64,000 nucleotides of DNA from Bacteroidota bacterium (GTDB lineage Bacteria; Bacteroidota; Bacteroidia; Flavobacteriales_D; Crocinitomicaceae): positions 1 to 64,000 of the forward strand of contig JAJRQK010000019.1 in assembly GCA_024280295.1 (NCBI GenBank), written 5' to 3'. A program made the position numbers and the translations under genes. Of this stretch, positions 35,018 through 44,250 are shown piece after piece. The notes under the pieces were generated by a model. The model did no database searches. It was not told where the DNA came from and saw nothing but the letters and a program-made list of their open reading frames with translations. Within the stretch, counting starts at the first letter, position 1, and every line of letters starts with the position of its first letter.

Positions 35018-35545
35018 CTACAAATTATCCGTAAACATATTTATTCTATCTTCTAATTTTGCAAGTTCGCTCAAAACCCTAGGACTACATCTTAGTGCTC
35101 GTGTTTTCGAAATCAATTCAAAGCATTTTGCTATATGTCCTCGTTCAAACTCAACACTAGCTAAATTAAATGTTGCTATGGCTCGATCATTCTCTGTTCT
35201 TAATCCTATTTCAAGTGATTTGAATAATGACTCATAAGCTCGCGTCATATCCTTCTCTTGCATTGCGATAAATCCATCAACGAAATAGTAGTATGATCGC
35301 TGTCCTTTTGTTAGCCATTTAGGATTGTACACCTTCTCAAGTAAAATTTTAGCCTTTGGAATGTTGAACTTTTTCATCTGACGGAAAGCAAGGAAAACAG
35401 TTCCGTTTCGAAAATAACTTGTGATTGTCAATGCTAAAGATACGAGAAGAATTAGCGCAGTGTTGTATCTATCATTCATAAAAAAGAAGACAGAGCCAAC
35501 TGCCGCAAGAAGTCCAATAACTATTCGTAATAATGGAGTGTACAT
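35018..35545 (-). CDS. Membrane-anchored TPR-like protein of unknown function
   Basis: A 175-residue protein with two adjacent hydrophobic helices at the N-terminus (about 5-21 and 28-44) forming a hairpin anchor. A soluble part follows, with helix pairs resembling two to three tetratricopeptide units: YYYFVDGFIAMQEKDMTRAYESLFKSLEIG and RAIATFNLASVEFERGHIAKCFELI. TPR modules bind partner proteins. It ends a minus-strand unit, 6 bases after the T9SS-tailed protease gene, and runs convergently toward the dikinase-like gene. Specific function unknown. Confidence 0.75.
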   Translation of the reverse strand: MYTPLLRIVIGLLAAVGSVFFFMNDRYNTALILLVSLALTITSYFRNGTVFLAFRQMKKFNIPKAKILLEKVYNPKWLTKGQRSYYYFVDGFIAMQEKDMTRAYESLFKSLEIGLRTENDRAIATFNLASVEFERGHIAKCFELISKTRALRCSPRVLSELAKLEDRINMFTDNL

Positions 35546-35551
35546 AAATTT

Positions 35552-37711
35552 CTATCCTTTTATGAATCTTTTTTGTTCCACTTTTCCATCTCTGATGATC
35601 CTAAGAATATAACTACCGGATGTTAGGCTAGAAATATCAATCTGCTGAACGAATTCTAAGGTAAGAGCTATGCGACCTTGTAAATCGATCACTTGAATGT
35701 TCGTAATCTCACCTTCTATATCCGTTAGACTGATTTTATTCCTAGATGGATTTGGATAAATTTCCCAGGTTAACTCACTGCCATATTCATTCAGGCCTGT
35801 GGTCATAAGCGCCAACTGAATAGCAGCATAGGCATTGACTTTTCCCCAACCCCATTTAGTGTCTCCAATTGAAGGAATCATTCCTGTATGTGAATCTATT
35901 CGTGCGGTCTGTTTGATGATATTCTTGACTTGTGAAGGCGCTAAGTATTGATTCGCATCAAGAATTAGTGCGACAACTCCTGCAACAACTGGTGAAGACA
36001 TTGATGTGCCACTAAATTTCGCGAAGGGATAAGTTCTCCCGTTAAAATCCACGGATGTGAACGTCGAAAAGGAAGCATCTGTATAAGAAGAAATTGAAGA
36101 TACAACTTGAACACCAGGAGCTGCAATATCGGGCTTCATTGAATCATTCATCAGTGGTCCAATACTGGTGAAATAGGCTGGAGTTCCTCCCACAATAGTT
36201 CCGTTAATTAGTGGGTATTCCGCAGTATATGCTGCAACTGTAATAGCTGATTTTGAACATGCTGGTGTACCAATACCGTATTGATCATTACCTGAAACGG
36301 TCCCTGGTCCAGAGGCAATAAATGGCATTCCCCAGTTCCCCACATCATTGGTCAGTTCGGTAACATTCCAATAATGAACTTTCCCCGAAGGTGCGCTTGA
36401 TTTTAACACAATCTTTAATCCAGATGGAGGGAACTTGATCCGCATTCTAATTTGTGGTCGACCATTACTTGGGTAAGCATTGTCCGCAGAAAGGTTGTAC
36501 CAAACAGTATCGACTGTGTTGACCACAATAAAACTATCGATGTAAGAAGTTGTCGTCAAAGTTGAGTAATCAGGGCTTTCGCCTAAATAGCCATTTGAAT
36601 TGGTTAAAATTTTGAACCCTCCTGTAAATTCGTTTCCAGGCTGTCCCCAGATGTGAATGCTTTGTCCCCAAACAGTTGTTAATGTTGCTGATGAATAAAA
36701 ATTAATCCGAGATTGTAGAGTGTCTCCAATAAAATCTTTCTCAAGATGAAAATTTACTTGACCATTATTTCCAGCAGAAGTTACAAATACGACATTTAGT
36801 GCAGAAAAATTATCCAATCCTTGACTTAGAATTGAAGTCCCATCAATTGCACCCAAGTGGTATAATCCCCAACTCATGTTAACAACTAGTCGTTTTCCTT
36901 CTGATTCTGCTTTATCAAACATCCACTGCCATGCATCAAGAACTGAAGCTTCATCCACAAGAAAGGTCGTGAATAAGTAATTCGCTTCAAATGCGATGCC
37001 TCGATATTCTGTTCCCGCGCCACTTCCTCCTGCGATACCAGCGACATGTGTGCCATGAGTAGCATAAGAGTATATATTTGATGTATCCGAACCTGCTGCA
37101 ATAAAATCTGCTGGAGTAGAAAATTCTGTTCCATACGAATATCCTAATGGTGCTGGTCCAGAAGTCTTAAATTGATCCCAAGCTGCAATTATCCGAGTGC
37201 TGGTCAATGTCGTATCGTAAAACATTGGTGATGAATAGTCAAATCCCCAATCGGTAATTCCTATTATAACGTCCTTTCCTGTGTATCCCTGAGGAAGTCC
37301 AATACCTGCCCAAACGCTATCCGCTCTAACATCTCCAGGGGTTTTATTGAGTAGAGGTTTAATCATTCCTGCCATTTCTATACGCTCAAACCCTGCAATA
37401 AGTAAAACTTGATCAAGTTGACTCAATGGAAATTTAAAACTTACAACATCTCCAACATGAGCACCGACAAGAATTCCATTAGCCTGTAAATTACCTATAT
37501 TAAAACTTGATGATGCAATCCCAAGAAAGGAGACATAATCTACACTATTAATCGTGTGAATTGGAAAGCGATTTCTAAGTAGAGTAGAAGCGGTCTTATG
37601 CTTAGAATAGCTATTGAATACATGCTGAATATCTGCTTTGGTATTATTGGATGCCGTAACTTGACTCATTCCAATCAGTGGAAGAAATAAAAAGAGTAAA
37701 AGAAGTTTCAT
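35552..37711 (-). CDS. Secreted subtilisin-like serine protease with T9SS sorting domain
   Basis: A 719-residue S8 peptidase. The signal peptide is MKLLLLFLFLPLIGMSQ. Catalytic triad: Asp154 in GITDWGFDYSSP, His219 in HGTHVAG, Ser570 in SGTSMSSPVVAG; oxyanion Asn315 in SAGNNG. A long insertion (about 320-470) between the Asn and Ser blocks carries an extra beta domain. The C-terminal 80 residues (WEIYPNPSRNKISL ... QVIDLQGR ... SGSYILRI) are a type-A T9SS sorting domain, so the protein should cross the outer membrane and be attached or released at the surface. The promoter region is preceded by the terminator of the upstream envelope operon. Substrate unknown. Confidence 0.93.
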   Translation of the reverse strand: MKLLLLFLFLPLIGMSQVTASNNTKADIQHVFNSYSKHKTASTLLRNRFPIHTINSVDYVSFLGIASSSFNIGNLQANGILVGAHVGDVVSFKFPLSQLDQVLLIAGFERIEMAGMIKPLLNKTPGDVRADSVWAGIGLPQGYTGKDVIIGITDWGFDYSSPMFYDTTLTSTRIIAAWDQFKTSGPAPLGYSYGTEFSTPADFIAAGSDTSNIYSYATHGTHVAGIAGGSGAGTEYRGIAFEANYLFTTFLVDEASVLDAWQWMFDKAESEGKRLVVNMSWGLYHLGAIDGTSILSQGLDNFSALNVVFVTSAGNNGQVNFHLEKDFIGDTLQSRINFYSSATLTTVWGQSIHIWGQPGNEFTGGFKILTNSNGYLGESPDYSTLTTTSYIDSFIVVNTVDTVWYNLSADNAYPSNGRPQIRMRIKFPPSGLKIVLKSSAPSGKVHYWNVTELTNDVGNWGMPFIASGPGTVSGNDQYGIGTPACSKSAITVAAYTAEYPLINGTIVGGTPAYFTSIGPLMNDSMKPDIAAPGVQVVSSISSYTDASFSTFTSVDFNGRTYPFAKFSGTSMSSPVVAGVVALILDANQYLAPSQVKNIIKQTARIDSHTGMIPSIGDTKWGWGKVNAYAAIQLALMTTGLNEYGSELTWEIYPNPSRNKISLTDIEGEITNIQVIDLQGRIALTLEFVQQIDISSLTSGSYILRIIRDGKVEQKRFIKG

Positions 37712-37833
37712 AGTGTAATTTTGAAGTGTGAATTTACGACAATAATCAGTGAGATCATAAATGTTGATTGGTTTTGGACGTTTGGGTAGGCTTCCTGCTG
37801 TATTTTTTTTAAGTAATAGAATTGAAAATGATT

Positions 37834-37862
37834 AAAAAAGGATGCCGCTAAAATCCTTAGCG
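37834..37862 (-). terminator. Terminator after the lpxK-lpxH operon (minus strand)
   Basis: On the minus strand AAGGAT (37843-37838 region) and ATCCTT pair around a nine-base loop and run into six T. An overlapping alternative stem CGCTAA/TTAGCG uses part of the same bases, so two mutually exclusive hairpins are possible. Confidence 0.55.
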
Positions 37863-37882
37863 CAAGAAGTCACATCACAAAA

Positions 37883-38638
37883 CTATTTCCAGACTTTCAT
37901 CTCAACGTCTTCTTCGCTGATTTCAAGATAGGTGTCGTAGTTAATCCACTCTCCAAGATTATAATAGGTTGATTTTTTCCCAACACTAATTTCCAAAGGT
38001 AAATGACGATGACCAAAAATAAACCCATCGAAATGTTCTTTTTCAAGTTTTTCCTTGCAATAAAGCACTAGCCATTCGTTTTCATCACCGTGGTATTTCT
38101 CGTCGCTGTGACCATTTTTTCCTCGACTTTTTTTAGATGATTTCATTGCTAGCCAAATACCGAAATTAGGATGCAGCCTTGCAAAACACCATTGGCAAAA
38201 ACGATTATTGAAGATCTTCTTGAGCATTTTATACCCTTTATCACCAGGACCTAGTCCGTCACCGTGACCAATAAAATACTTTTTCCCGAAAAATTCTCGT
38301 TGAATAGGGTCTCTATAAAGCGTAACTCCCAATTCTTTTGGAATGTAATCGAAGATCCACATGTCGTGATTTCCAGTAAATAGGTGGATGTCAATTCCGC
38401 TATCAGTCAATTCTGCAATTTTCCCTTGCAATCGAACGAATCCTTTAGGTATAGCACGCTTATATTCAAACCAAAAATCGAAAAGATCACCAACAAGGTA
38501 AATCTCTTGGGCTGAATCTTTGATTGAGTCGAGCCAAGCCACTACTCTTTTCTCACGAGCTAAACTGTCTTCGTAGTTCGGTGCGCCTAAGTGAAAATCA
38601 GATGCAAAATATATTTTCTTACTAGGAGTTTGTGCCAT
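37883..38638 (-). CDS. lpxH: UDP-2,3-diacylglucosamine diphosphatase (LpxH-like)
   Basis: A 251-residue metallophosphoesterase of the lipid A pathway, hydrolysing UDP-2,3-diacylglucosamine to lipid X and UMP at the inner membrane. The di-manganese site is readable: ASDFHLG (Asp14, His16), LVGDLFDFW, FTGNHDMW, IGHGDGLGP and FGHRHLP. A basic stretch (MKSSKKSRGK) near residue 155 would contact the membrane or substrate. It is the last gene of a long operon whose upstream part contains lpxK, the 4'-kinase acting two steps later, which supports the lipid A assignment over a generic phosphoesterase. Confidence 0.88.
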   Translation of the reverse strand: MAQTPSKKIYFASDFHLGAPNYEDSLAREKRVVAWLDSIKDSAQEIYLVGDLFDFWFEYKRAIPKGFVRLQGKIAELTDSGIDIHLFTGNHDMWIFDYIPKELGVTLYRDPIQREFFGKKYFIGHGDGLGPGDKGYKMLKKIFNNRFCQWCFARLHPNFGIWLAMKSSKKSRGKNGHSDEKYHGDENEWLVLYCKEKLEKEHFDGFIFGHRHLPLEISVGKKSTYYNLGEWINYDTYLEISEEDVEMKVWK

Positions 38639-38640
38639 TA

Positions 38641-39747
38641 CTAATGACCAAAGATACGATGTAATTCTTGTTCAAGTTCTTGTCCTCGTAATTTTGTTCC
38701 GATAATTTTCCCTTCCCGATCGATAAGTACAGTAAATGGAATCCCAGAGACGCCATATATTTTCCCAACTCTACTGCTCCATTGTTTTAAATCACTAACA
38801 TGATTGGGCCAAACTAAACCGTCTTTTTCAATTGCAGCTGCCCATGCTTCCTTCGATTTATCTAGTGATACACTCATCACTGTAAAACCTTCCGCACCAT
38901 ATTTTTCATAAGCTCGAACAACAGTTGGGTTCTCGTTTCTACAAGGCTTACACCAAGATGCCCAAAAGTCAAGTAATACAACACTTCCTCTCAAGTCAGA
39001 AAGTTTCATCATTGTACCATCAATTTTCATTTCTTCAAAATCAGGGGCATCTTTTCCAGCACCAAGCGGATCATTTGCAGCGCGTTCATCACGTAGTTTT
39101 ATGTAGTTCGCTTGAACAGATTTAACCGTTGGGGCTTCAGTAAAACCTATATTTAATTGCTTAACAATCGCTTCGTAGGATGCGAAATCATTTTTAATAT
39201 CAATTTGAGATAATACAGGGTAGAGTGCTGCCGAATTTTGATGTTGTGATACAAATTTCTGCTGATCTCCTCTGAATTTGTTGAACTCTATAGAAGTAGC
39301 TTGATTGATTTGTTCTTTCTTGGCCGGATCAGCTTGAATTTGTGCTGTTGCATTATCTCTAATGCTTGTCCATCTTTGCAATATTCTCAGGTATTCATTA
39401 AGTGCGGTACTTTCGTCAGATCCAATAAAGTTAGAGAATTCATTGATGTTTGCGCCATCACCGTAGACTTTGATATCGCTATCTTGTCTCAATATCACAT
39501 TTAAATGTTTCTGCCCAAATCGCAATACATAATAATCTGCGCTTGGTAGCGTTGTATCGAAAGAAAAACTTCCGTCTTCTGAAAGTACCTCACCAACATG
39601 ATCATTGTATGTATTTCCATAGAGTTGTGAAATAAAAACAGAATCTTCTCCGGAGTTGAAAACCATTCCAGATAGGTTTATATTAATCTCTTGAGAGTAG
39701 ACAAAAGTAGTTGCTAATAGGATGAAAAGTAAACTTGCGAATTTCAT
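38641..39747 (-). CDS. TlpA-like periplasmic thioredoxin (with DUF4369-like N-terminus)
   Basis: A 368-residue exported protein with signal peptide MKFASLLFILLATTFVYSQ. Residues about 20-115 form a beta domain like DUF4369, then a helical linker. A C-terminal thioredoxin domain carries FWASWCKPCRNE (Cys266, Cys269) and the cis-Pro in SGIPFTVLI. It should reduce or isomerise disulfides in the periplasm, for example cytochrome c maturation or envelope proteins. It is a paralogue of the gene immediately upstream: the thioredoxin halves are clearly alike and the N-terminal halves much less so. It lacks that gene's lipobox, so one copy is soluble and the other anchored. Confidence 0.88.
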   Translation of the reverse strand: MKFASLLFILLATTFVYSQEININLSGMVFNSGEDSVFISQLYGNTYNDHVGEVLSEDGSFSFDTTLPSADYYVLRFGQKHLNVILRQDSDIKVYGDGANINEFSNFIGSDESTALNEYLRILQRWTSIRDNATAQIQADPAKKEQINQATSIEFNKFRGDQQKFVSQHQNSAALYPVLSQIDIKNDFASYEAIVKQLNIGFTEAPTVKSVQANYIKLRDERAANDPLGAGKDAPDFEEMKIDGTMMKLSDLRGSVVLLDFWASWCKPCRNENPTVVRAYEKYGAEGFTVMSVSLDKSKEAWAAAIEKDGLVWPNHVSDLKQWSSRVGKIYGVSGIPFTVLIDREGKIIGTKLRGQELEQELHRIFGH

Positions 39748-39753
39748 AGTATC

Positions 39754-40941
39754 TTATTTTTGAAATATCTCTTTCAATTTTTGTTCCAATTCTGCGCCAC
39801 GCAATTTTAGACCAATTATTTTTCCTTCTGTATTAATCAATACAGTATGAGGTATTCCATTAAATGCATAGGTTTTCACCAAAGGAGTATCCCACATCAA
39901 TAAGTCACTCACATGATTTGGCCAGATTAATCCATCTGATGCAATTGCTTGTTTCCAAGCTTCTCTATTTTTATCAAGCGACACAGAATAGACTGTAAAC
40001 CCGTCATTTTTATATTTGTTATAGAGCTTTACAACATTTGGATTCTCCTTTCTGCATGGAGCGCACCAAGATGCCCAAAAATCGATCAGAACATATTTTC
40101 CTCGAAGAGATGATAACTTAATTTCTGTTCCTTCGGGATTTTTAAGTGCAATTTCAGGAGCAAGTTGACCTCCTGTTTTCATGTCAAGGAAACTTTGATA
40201 TGCTCTTTCAATTTCAGAAGTTTGTTTCTCCATGTTAATTGCCATGGGAGAGTCAGGGTATTTCGTTAGAAATGCATTTGTAACTGCCTTTAGGGTTTCC
40301 AAATTTTCTGCTTCATAAGTTTCAAACCCCATAGCAGGAGTAGCTGAAGCCGAAAGCACAATGTTGAAAGGGTTTCCAGGGTCAGCCTTCATTGAGTTGA
40401 TCGCGAAATTGTCCACTGGTCGTTTTAGATCAATGAATTTTTGTGAATAAGCTTCATCAGAGATTGTACCACGATTAGCTGCAAGTTCAGCTTGTCCAAC
40501 ATGGAATTTCGAGAAAATTGCCATATAGTTCGTCATCGTTTCTGACCATGATGTTCCCGATACAATGGGTTGTGTATCAAAAGTGCTAGCGTTTCCTTCT
40601 ATAGTAACTTCATCGTTAGGAATCATTGTCAATGGAATATATTTGGCAGTATTACCGTCTCCCATTCGCAATTGATAAATTCCAAATCCAGGAATGTTTC
40701 CAACGATCTTAAACGATCCATTCGCATCCGCAGTTGCTTGTGAAACTGATATTGATCCTTGGTCACTAATTGCTTCTAGGTAAAAGTTTTGACCATTAGC
40801 ACCTGAAATAGTTCCATTTACCGTAAAGTTATCAGTTGCAACTTCATCTGTTGTTTCGTCAGTTTCATCTAAAGTTGGCTGATCATCTCCGCAAGAAGTT
40901 AGTAAAGCTGAGATAAATAGAAATCCAAAAAAGTGTTTCAT
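39754..40941 (-). CDS. Lipid-anchored TlpA-like thioredoxin
   Basis: A 395-residue lipoprotein with signal ending LLTSC (Cys17), followed by an acidic tether (about 18-37). A DUF4369-like beta domain (NFTVNGTISGANGQNFYLEA) and a helical linker precede the C-terminal thioredoxin fold with FWASWCAPCRKE (Cys293, Cys296) and NGIPHTVLI (cis-Pro). The mature protein would sit in the periplasm on a membrane. Its stop is 6 bases before the paralogue's ATG, and its own ATG overlaps the gatB stop by one base, so all three are one transcript. The likely role is periplasmic disulfide reduction; the client proteins are unknown. Confidence 0.88.
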   Translation of the reverse strand: MKHFFGFLFISALLTSCGDDQPTLDETDETTDEVATDNFTVNGTISGANGQNFYLEAISDQGSISVSQATADANGSFKIVGNIPGFGIYQLRMGDGNTAKYIPLTMIPNDEVTIEGNASTFDTQPIVSGTSWSETMTNYMAIFSKFHVGQAELAANRGTISDEAYSQKFIDLKRPVDNFAINSMKADPGNPFNIVLSASATPAMGFETYEAENLETLKAVTNAFLTKYPDSPMAINMEKQTSEIERAYQSFLDMKTGGQLAPEIALKNPEGTEIKLSSLRGKYVLIDFWASWCAPCRKENPNVVKLYNKYKNDGFTVYSVSLDKNREAWKQAIASDGLIWPNHVSDLLMWDTPLVKTYAFNGIPHTVLINTEGKIIGLKLRGAELEQKLKEIFQK

Positions 40942-42410
40942 TATTTTTTGTCTAAAGTTTGGCGTAATAGCTGATTTGCTGCTTTTGGGTCTGCTTTCCC
41001 TCTTGAAGTTTTCATGAGTTGTCCCATTAAAAAGCCCATTAATTGTTTTTCACCGTTAGTATAACGTTCAATTTCCTCTGGGTGTTGCCTTATTACTTCC
41101 TCAATAAATGCTAAAATAGAGTCTTCGTTGGAATCCTGAATAAGATTCATTGATTGAGCATGTTTAAGAGGAGATTTACTTTGATCTTCCAGCATTGCAG
41201 GGAATACTTTCTGAGACGCAACAGTTGATGAAATCTTACCGTCGTCTATTATTTTAATAAGCTCGGAAATTGATTTTGCTGAAATAGGAAACTGACCAAT
41301 TTCTAACCCGTTTAGATTCATAAACGACTTAATTCCTCCCATGAGCCAGTTTGCAGCACCTTTATGGTTCGAGGTATGTGAAATGATTTCTTCGTAATAA
41401 AGTGCTAAGTCCTTACTGTCAGTTATGTTGTAGGCATCGTAATCCGATAATCCCAATTCGTTCGTGTATTTTAAGAAGAGATCTCTTGGTAAAGATGGCA
41501 TGGTAGCCTTCACGCGATCAATAAAATCTTGCTTCACCGTTATTGGTTGAAGATCAGGTTCTGGAAAAAAACGATAATCGTTTGCTGCTTCTTTCGAACG
41601 CATCGAAATTGTTCGATTATTTGGGCCATCAAATGACCGAGTTTCTTGTGAAATTGTTTCTCCGTCTTCAATTGCAAGAATTTGGCGTTCTATTTCAAAT
41701 TCAATTGCTTTTTGAACATGTCGCATGGAGTTCATGTTCTTCACCTCAACTTTAGTCCCAAATTCAGGAGCATCAATTAAACGAACGGAAATATTGGCAT
41801 CACAGCGAAGTGAACCTTCCTCCATATTTCCATCACAAATATCTAAATAACGCACTAGTTTTCGAACTTCAATTAGATAGGCATGAGCATCTTCAGACGA
41901 ACGCAAATCAGGTTCTGATACAATTTCCAAGAGAGGAACTCCCGCACGATTAATATCAACCAAAGTATCGTATAGATCCATGTCGTGCATGCTCTTTCCA
42001 GCATCTTCCTCCATGTGAATACGAGTTAATTTTATTTCCTTCTCAATACCCTCAGCATTCTTAATGATAATGCGTCCGTTTGTACAGATAGGAGTTTTAT
42101 CCTGAGTTATTTGATATCCTTTCGGCAAATCAGGGTAGAAGTAATTTTTACGTGCAAAATATTGTTCTGAAGCTATATCCGATTCACATGCAATACCAAG
42201 TTTAACCGCAAATTCAATCGTTTTCTTATTCATAAAGGGCAAAGTACCCGGATGTCCGAGTGAAATTGCACTCACATTACTGTTTGGTACAGCACCAAAT
42301 TCGTTAACGTCATTTGAATAGGCTTTGGACTTCGTCAACATTTGCGTGTGGACTTCAAGTCCGATCACGGCTTCGTATTTAGCTCTAATTTCAGGTGTCA
42401 TTGAGGACAT
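40941..42410 (-). CDS. gatB: Aspartyl/glutamyl-tRNA amidotransferase subunit B
   Basis: A 489-residue subunit of GatCAB, which converts Glu-tRNA(Gln) and/or Asp-tRNA(Asn) to the amidated forms. Family blocks: YEAVIGLEVHTQ, LGHPGTLPFMN, FARKNYFYPDLPKGYQITQ (zinc/kinase cradle), TRIHMEEDAGKSMHD, NRAGVPLLEIVSEPD and SLRCDANISVR. The C-terminal helical and YqeY-like tRNA-binding tail ends PEEIERYTNGEKQLMGFLMGQLMKTSRGKADP. gatA and gatC are not adjacent. It is embedded between purine nucleoside phosphorylase and a TlpA gene in the envelope operon, an unusual neighbourhood for a translation gene but clearly co-transcribed. Confidence 0.97.
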   Translation of the reverse strand: MSSMTPEIRAKYEAVIGLEVHTQMLTKSKAYSNDVNEFGAVPNSNVSAISLGHPGTLPFMNKKTIEFAVKLGIACESDIASEQYFARKNYFYPDLPKGYQITQDKTPICTNGRIIIKNAEGIEKEIKLTRIHMEEDAGKSMHDMDLYDTLVDINRAGVPLLEIVSEPDLRSSEDAHAYLIEVRKLVRYLDICDGNMEEGSLRCDANISVRLIDAPEFGTKVEVKNMNSMRHVQKAIEFEIERQILAIEDGETISQETRSFDGPNNRTISMRSKEAANDYRFFPEPDLQPITVKQDFIDRVKATMPSLPRDLFLKYTNELGLSDYDAYNITDSKDLALYYEEIISHTSNHKGAANWLMGGIKSFMNLNGLEIGQFPISAKSISELIKIIDDGKISSTVASQKVFPAMLEDQSKSPLKHAQSMNLIQDSNEDSILAFIEEVIRQHPEEIERYTNGEKQLMGFLMGQLMKTSRGKADPKAANQLLRQTLDKK

Positions 42411-42413
42411 TTT

Positions 42414-43226
42414 CTAAACTCTTGCAATCAATTCTTTCATGATCAACGTCATTTTAGGCTCGGCTTTAGTAGCTACAGCGATGACATCTTCCACACTTAC
42501 TTCTTCAATTTTACCAGGCACTCCAAGGTCAGTAATAATTGAAATCGCGAAACAAGGAATACTCATGTGACGTGCAACAATTACTTCTGGTACAGTTGAC
42601 ATTCCAACAGCATCAGCCCCAATAGCACGAACGTAAGAATATTCGGCTGGTGTCTCCAAAGTCGGTCCAGTTAATCCAGCATAGGTTCCAGTAACAACAC
42701 GGATGTTGTTTTCTGCTGCAATTTCTTTAGCTAATGCGATCATTTCATGGCTGTAAGGTTGACTCATATCAGGGAATCGTGGTCCTAGTTCGTCGATGTT
42801 CTTTCCAATAAGCGGATGCGCAGGAAAAAGGTTAATGTGATCATCTTGAATCATCAATTCACCAATCTCAAAATCTGGATTGACTCCTCCAGAAGCATTA
42901 CTAACGAATAATTTTTCAATTCCGAGTAATTTCATTACACGAACAGGAAATGTACATTCTTTTAATGTGTAGCCTTCGTAAAAGTGAAATCTGCCTTGCA
43001 TTGCAATTACGTGTTTTCCACCAAGTTCTCCAAATATGAGTTTTCCAGAATGACTTTGTACGGTAGAAACTGGGAAGTTTGGAATATCTCCATAAGGGAT
43101 TTCATCAATAATATTGATTTCATTTACCAAACCACCTAATCCTGTTCCGAGAATAATTCCGATTGATGGTTGAACGTTTGTACGTGTTTTGATGTAGTCG
43201 TGTGATTCTTTAAACTTTTCTAACAT
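42414..43226 (-). CDS. Purine-nucleoside phosphorylase (trimeric, PNP type)
   Basis: A 270-residue enzyme that splits (deoxy)inosine and guanosine with phosphate for purine salvage. The phosphate-binding start SIGIILGTGLGGL, the AMQGRFHFYEGY loop, SNASGGVNPDFEIG and the base-site block GTYAGLTGPTLETPAEY followed by GADAVGMSTVPEVIVARH are all characteristic. The start codon overlaps the 3' end of lpxK by 17 bases, implying translational coupling. It follows lpxK in the same order in other Bacteroidota. Confidence 0.94.
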   Translation of the reverse strand: MLEKFKESHDYIKTRTNVQPSIGIILGTGLGGLVNEINIIDEIPYGDIPNFPVSTVQSHSGKLIFGELGGKHVIAMQGRFHFYEGYTLKECTFPVRVMKLLGIEKLFVSNASGGVNPDFEIGELMIQDDHINLFPAHPLIGKNIDELGPRFPDMSQPYSHEMIALAKEIAAENNIRVVTGTYAGLTGPTLETPAEYSYVRAIGADAVGMSTVPEVIVARHMSIPCFAISIITDLGVPGKIEEVSVEDVIAVATKAEPKMTLIMKELIARV

Positions 43227-44241
43227 ATTGGTCTATGATCTGATTAAATGCTTGTTGATTGTCTATTTTAATTGTAATAGGTTGATAATGCCATGCAAAA
43301 CTGTCATCCTTCACTTCAGAAAAGCTACGCAATCTCATGTAGTCTTTCTCGGTTGTGATGATCACTTTGTTCCGACTAGCAAAACTACCAAATTTTTCAT
43401 GAATATTGGTGATATCTTTGGATGTAAAATTGTAATGATCTTGAAATCCAATATGAACAACATTTGTCTTCTTTTTCCAATACTCAATAAGCGGAGAAGG
43501 ATTCCCAATTCCTGTAACTAGAAGAACATTCTCGATATTATTCTCAACTTTTTCAGAAACAGAGATGAGATCATCATATTTAATCGATGAAAAAAAGATA
43601 GGGCAATCACGTGTATTGATCTTTTTTTTAATCTGGTCAAGTTCTGCTTGACTGGTATTGTCAGGGGTTTTGCTGACCACAATAATATTAGCTCGGCGTT
43701 TACCTGATTTCCATTCCCTTAGGTTTCCAGTGGGGAGCATAAAGTCGCTTACGAAGAGATCATCAAAGGGAGTAGTTAATATGTTAAGTCCAGCTTTTAC
43801 AGCACGATGTTGAAATGCATCATCCAATAAAATCAGTTCGTTTTCAGGGAAATCATGCTGAATTTTCCTTATACCGCCTACACGTTTTTCAGCAACAACT
43901 ACTTCAATTCGGTTTATGTAGCGTGATTTATATTGCGTTGGCTCGTCTCCAATATCAGATGGAGTAGAATTTGTCGTAGCAACGATTACCCCTTTACTAC
44001 TTCTCCCATAGCCTCGACTAAGTGTGCATAGTTTGATGTTTTGACTTAAGAAATGTTGAATTAAATAATCAATGTGTGGTGTTTTCCCGGTACCTCCAGT
44101 AGATAGATTTCCTACAACAATTGATTTCTTTGGAATTCTTAAGGTCTTGAATAATCCCCAATCATAAAATTTATTCCGTAGGAAAGTAATGACACCATAG
44201 ATCAATGCCACTGGGAATAGAATCCAACGGAGCAAAACCAT
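43210..44241 (-). CDS. lpxK: Tetraacyldisaccharide 4'-kinase
   Basis: A 343-residue inner-membrane-associated kinase adding the 4'-phosphate to the lipid A precursor. The N-terminal hydrophobic helix (VLLRWILFPVALIYGVITFL) anchors it. The P-loop is VGNLSTGGTGKTPHI (Lys53, Thr54), followed by LSRGYGR and the DDAFQHR motif around residue 125 that supplies the catalytic Asp and His. Length is usual for the family. It follows a DUF4956 gene by nine bases and overlaps the next gene by 17, so it sits inside an eight-gene run that also includes lpxH. Confidence 0.94.
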   Translation of the reverse strand: MVLLRWILFPVALIYGVITFLRNKFYDWGLFKTLRIPKKSIVVGNLSTGGTGKTPHIDYLIQHFLSQNIKLCTLSRGYGRSSKGVIVATTNSTPSDIGDEPTQYKSRYINRIEVVVAEKRVGGIRKIQHDFPENELILLDDAFQHRAVKAGLNILTTPFDDLFVSDFMLPTGNLREWKSGKRRANIIVVSKTPDNTSQAELDQIKKKINTRDCPIFFSSIKYDDLISVSEKVENNIENVLLVTGIGNPSPLIEYWKKKTNVVHIGFQDHYNFTSKDITNIHEKFGSFASRNKVIITTEKDYMRLRSFSEVKDDSFAWHYQPITIKIDNQQAFNQIIDQYVRKV

Positions 44242-44250
44242 ATGTGTAAA

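Noticed and set aside
38641..40941. The two TlpA genes as a split or frameshifted single gene
   Set aside because: Each has its own export signal and full thioredoxin domain; they are paralogues.
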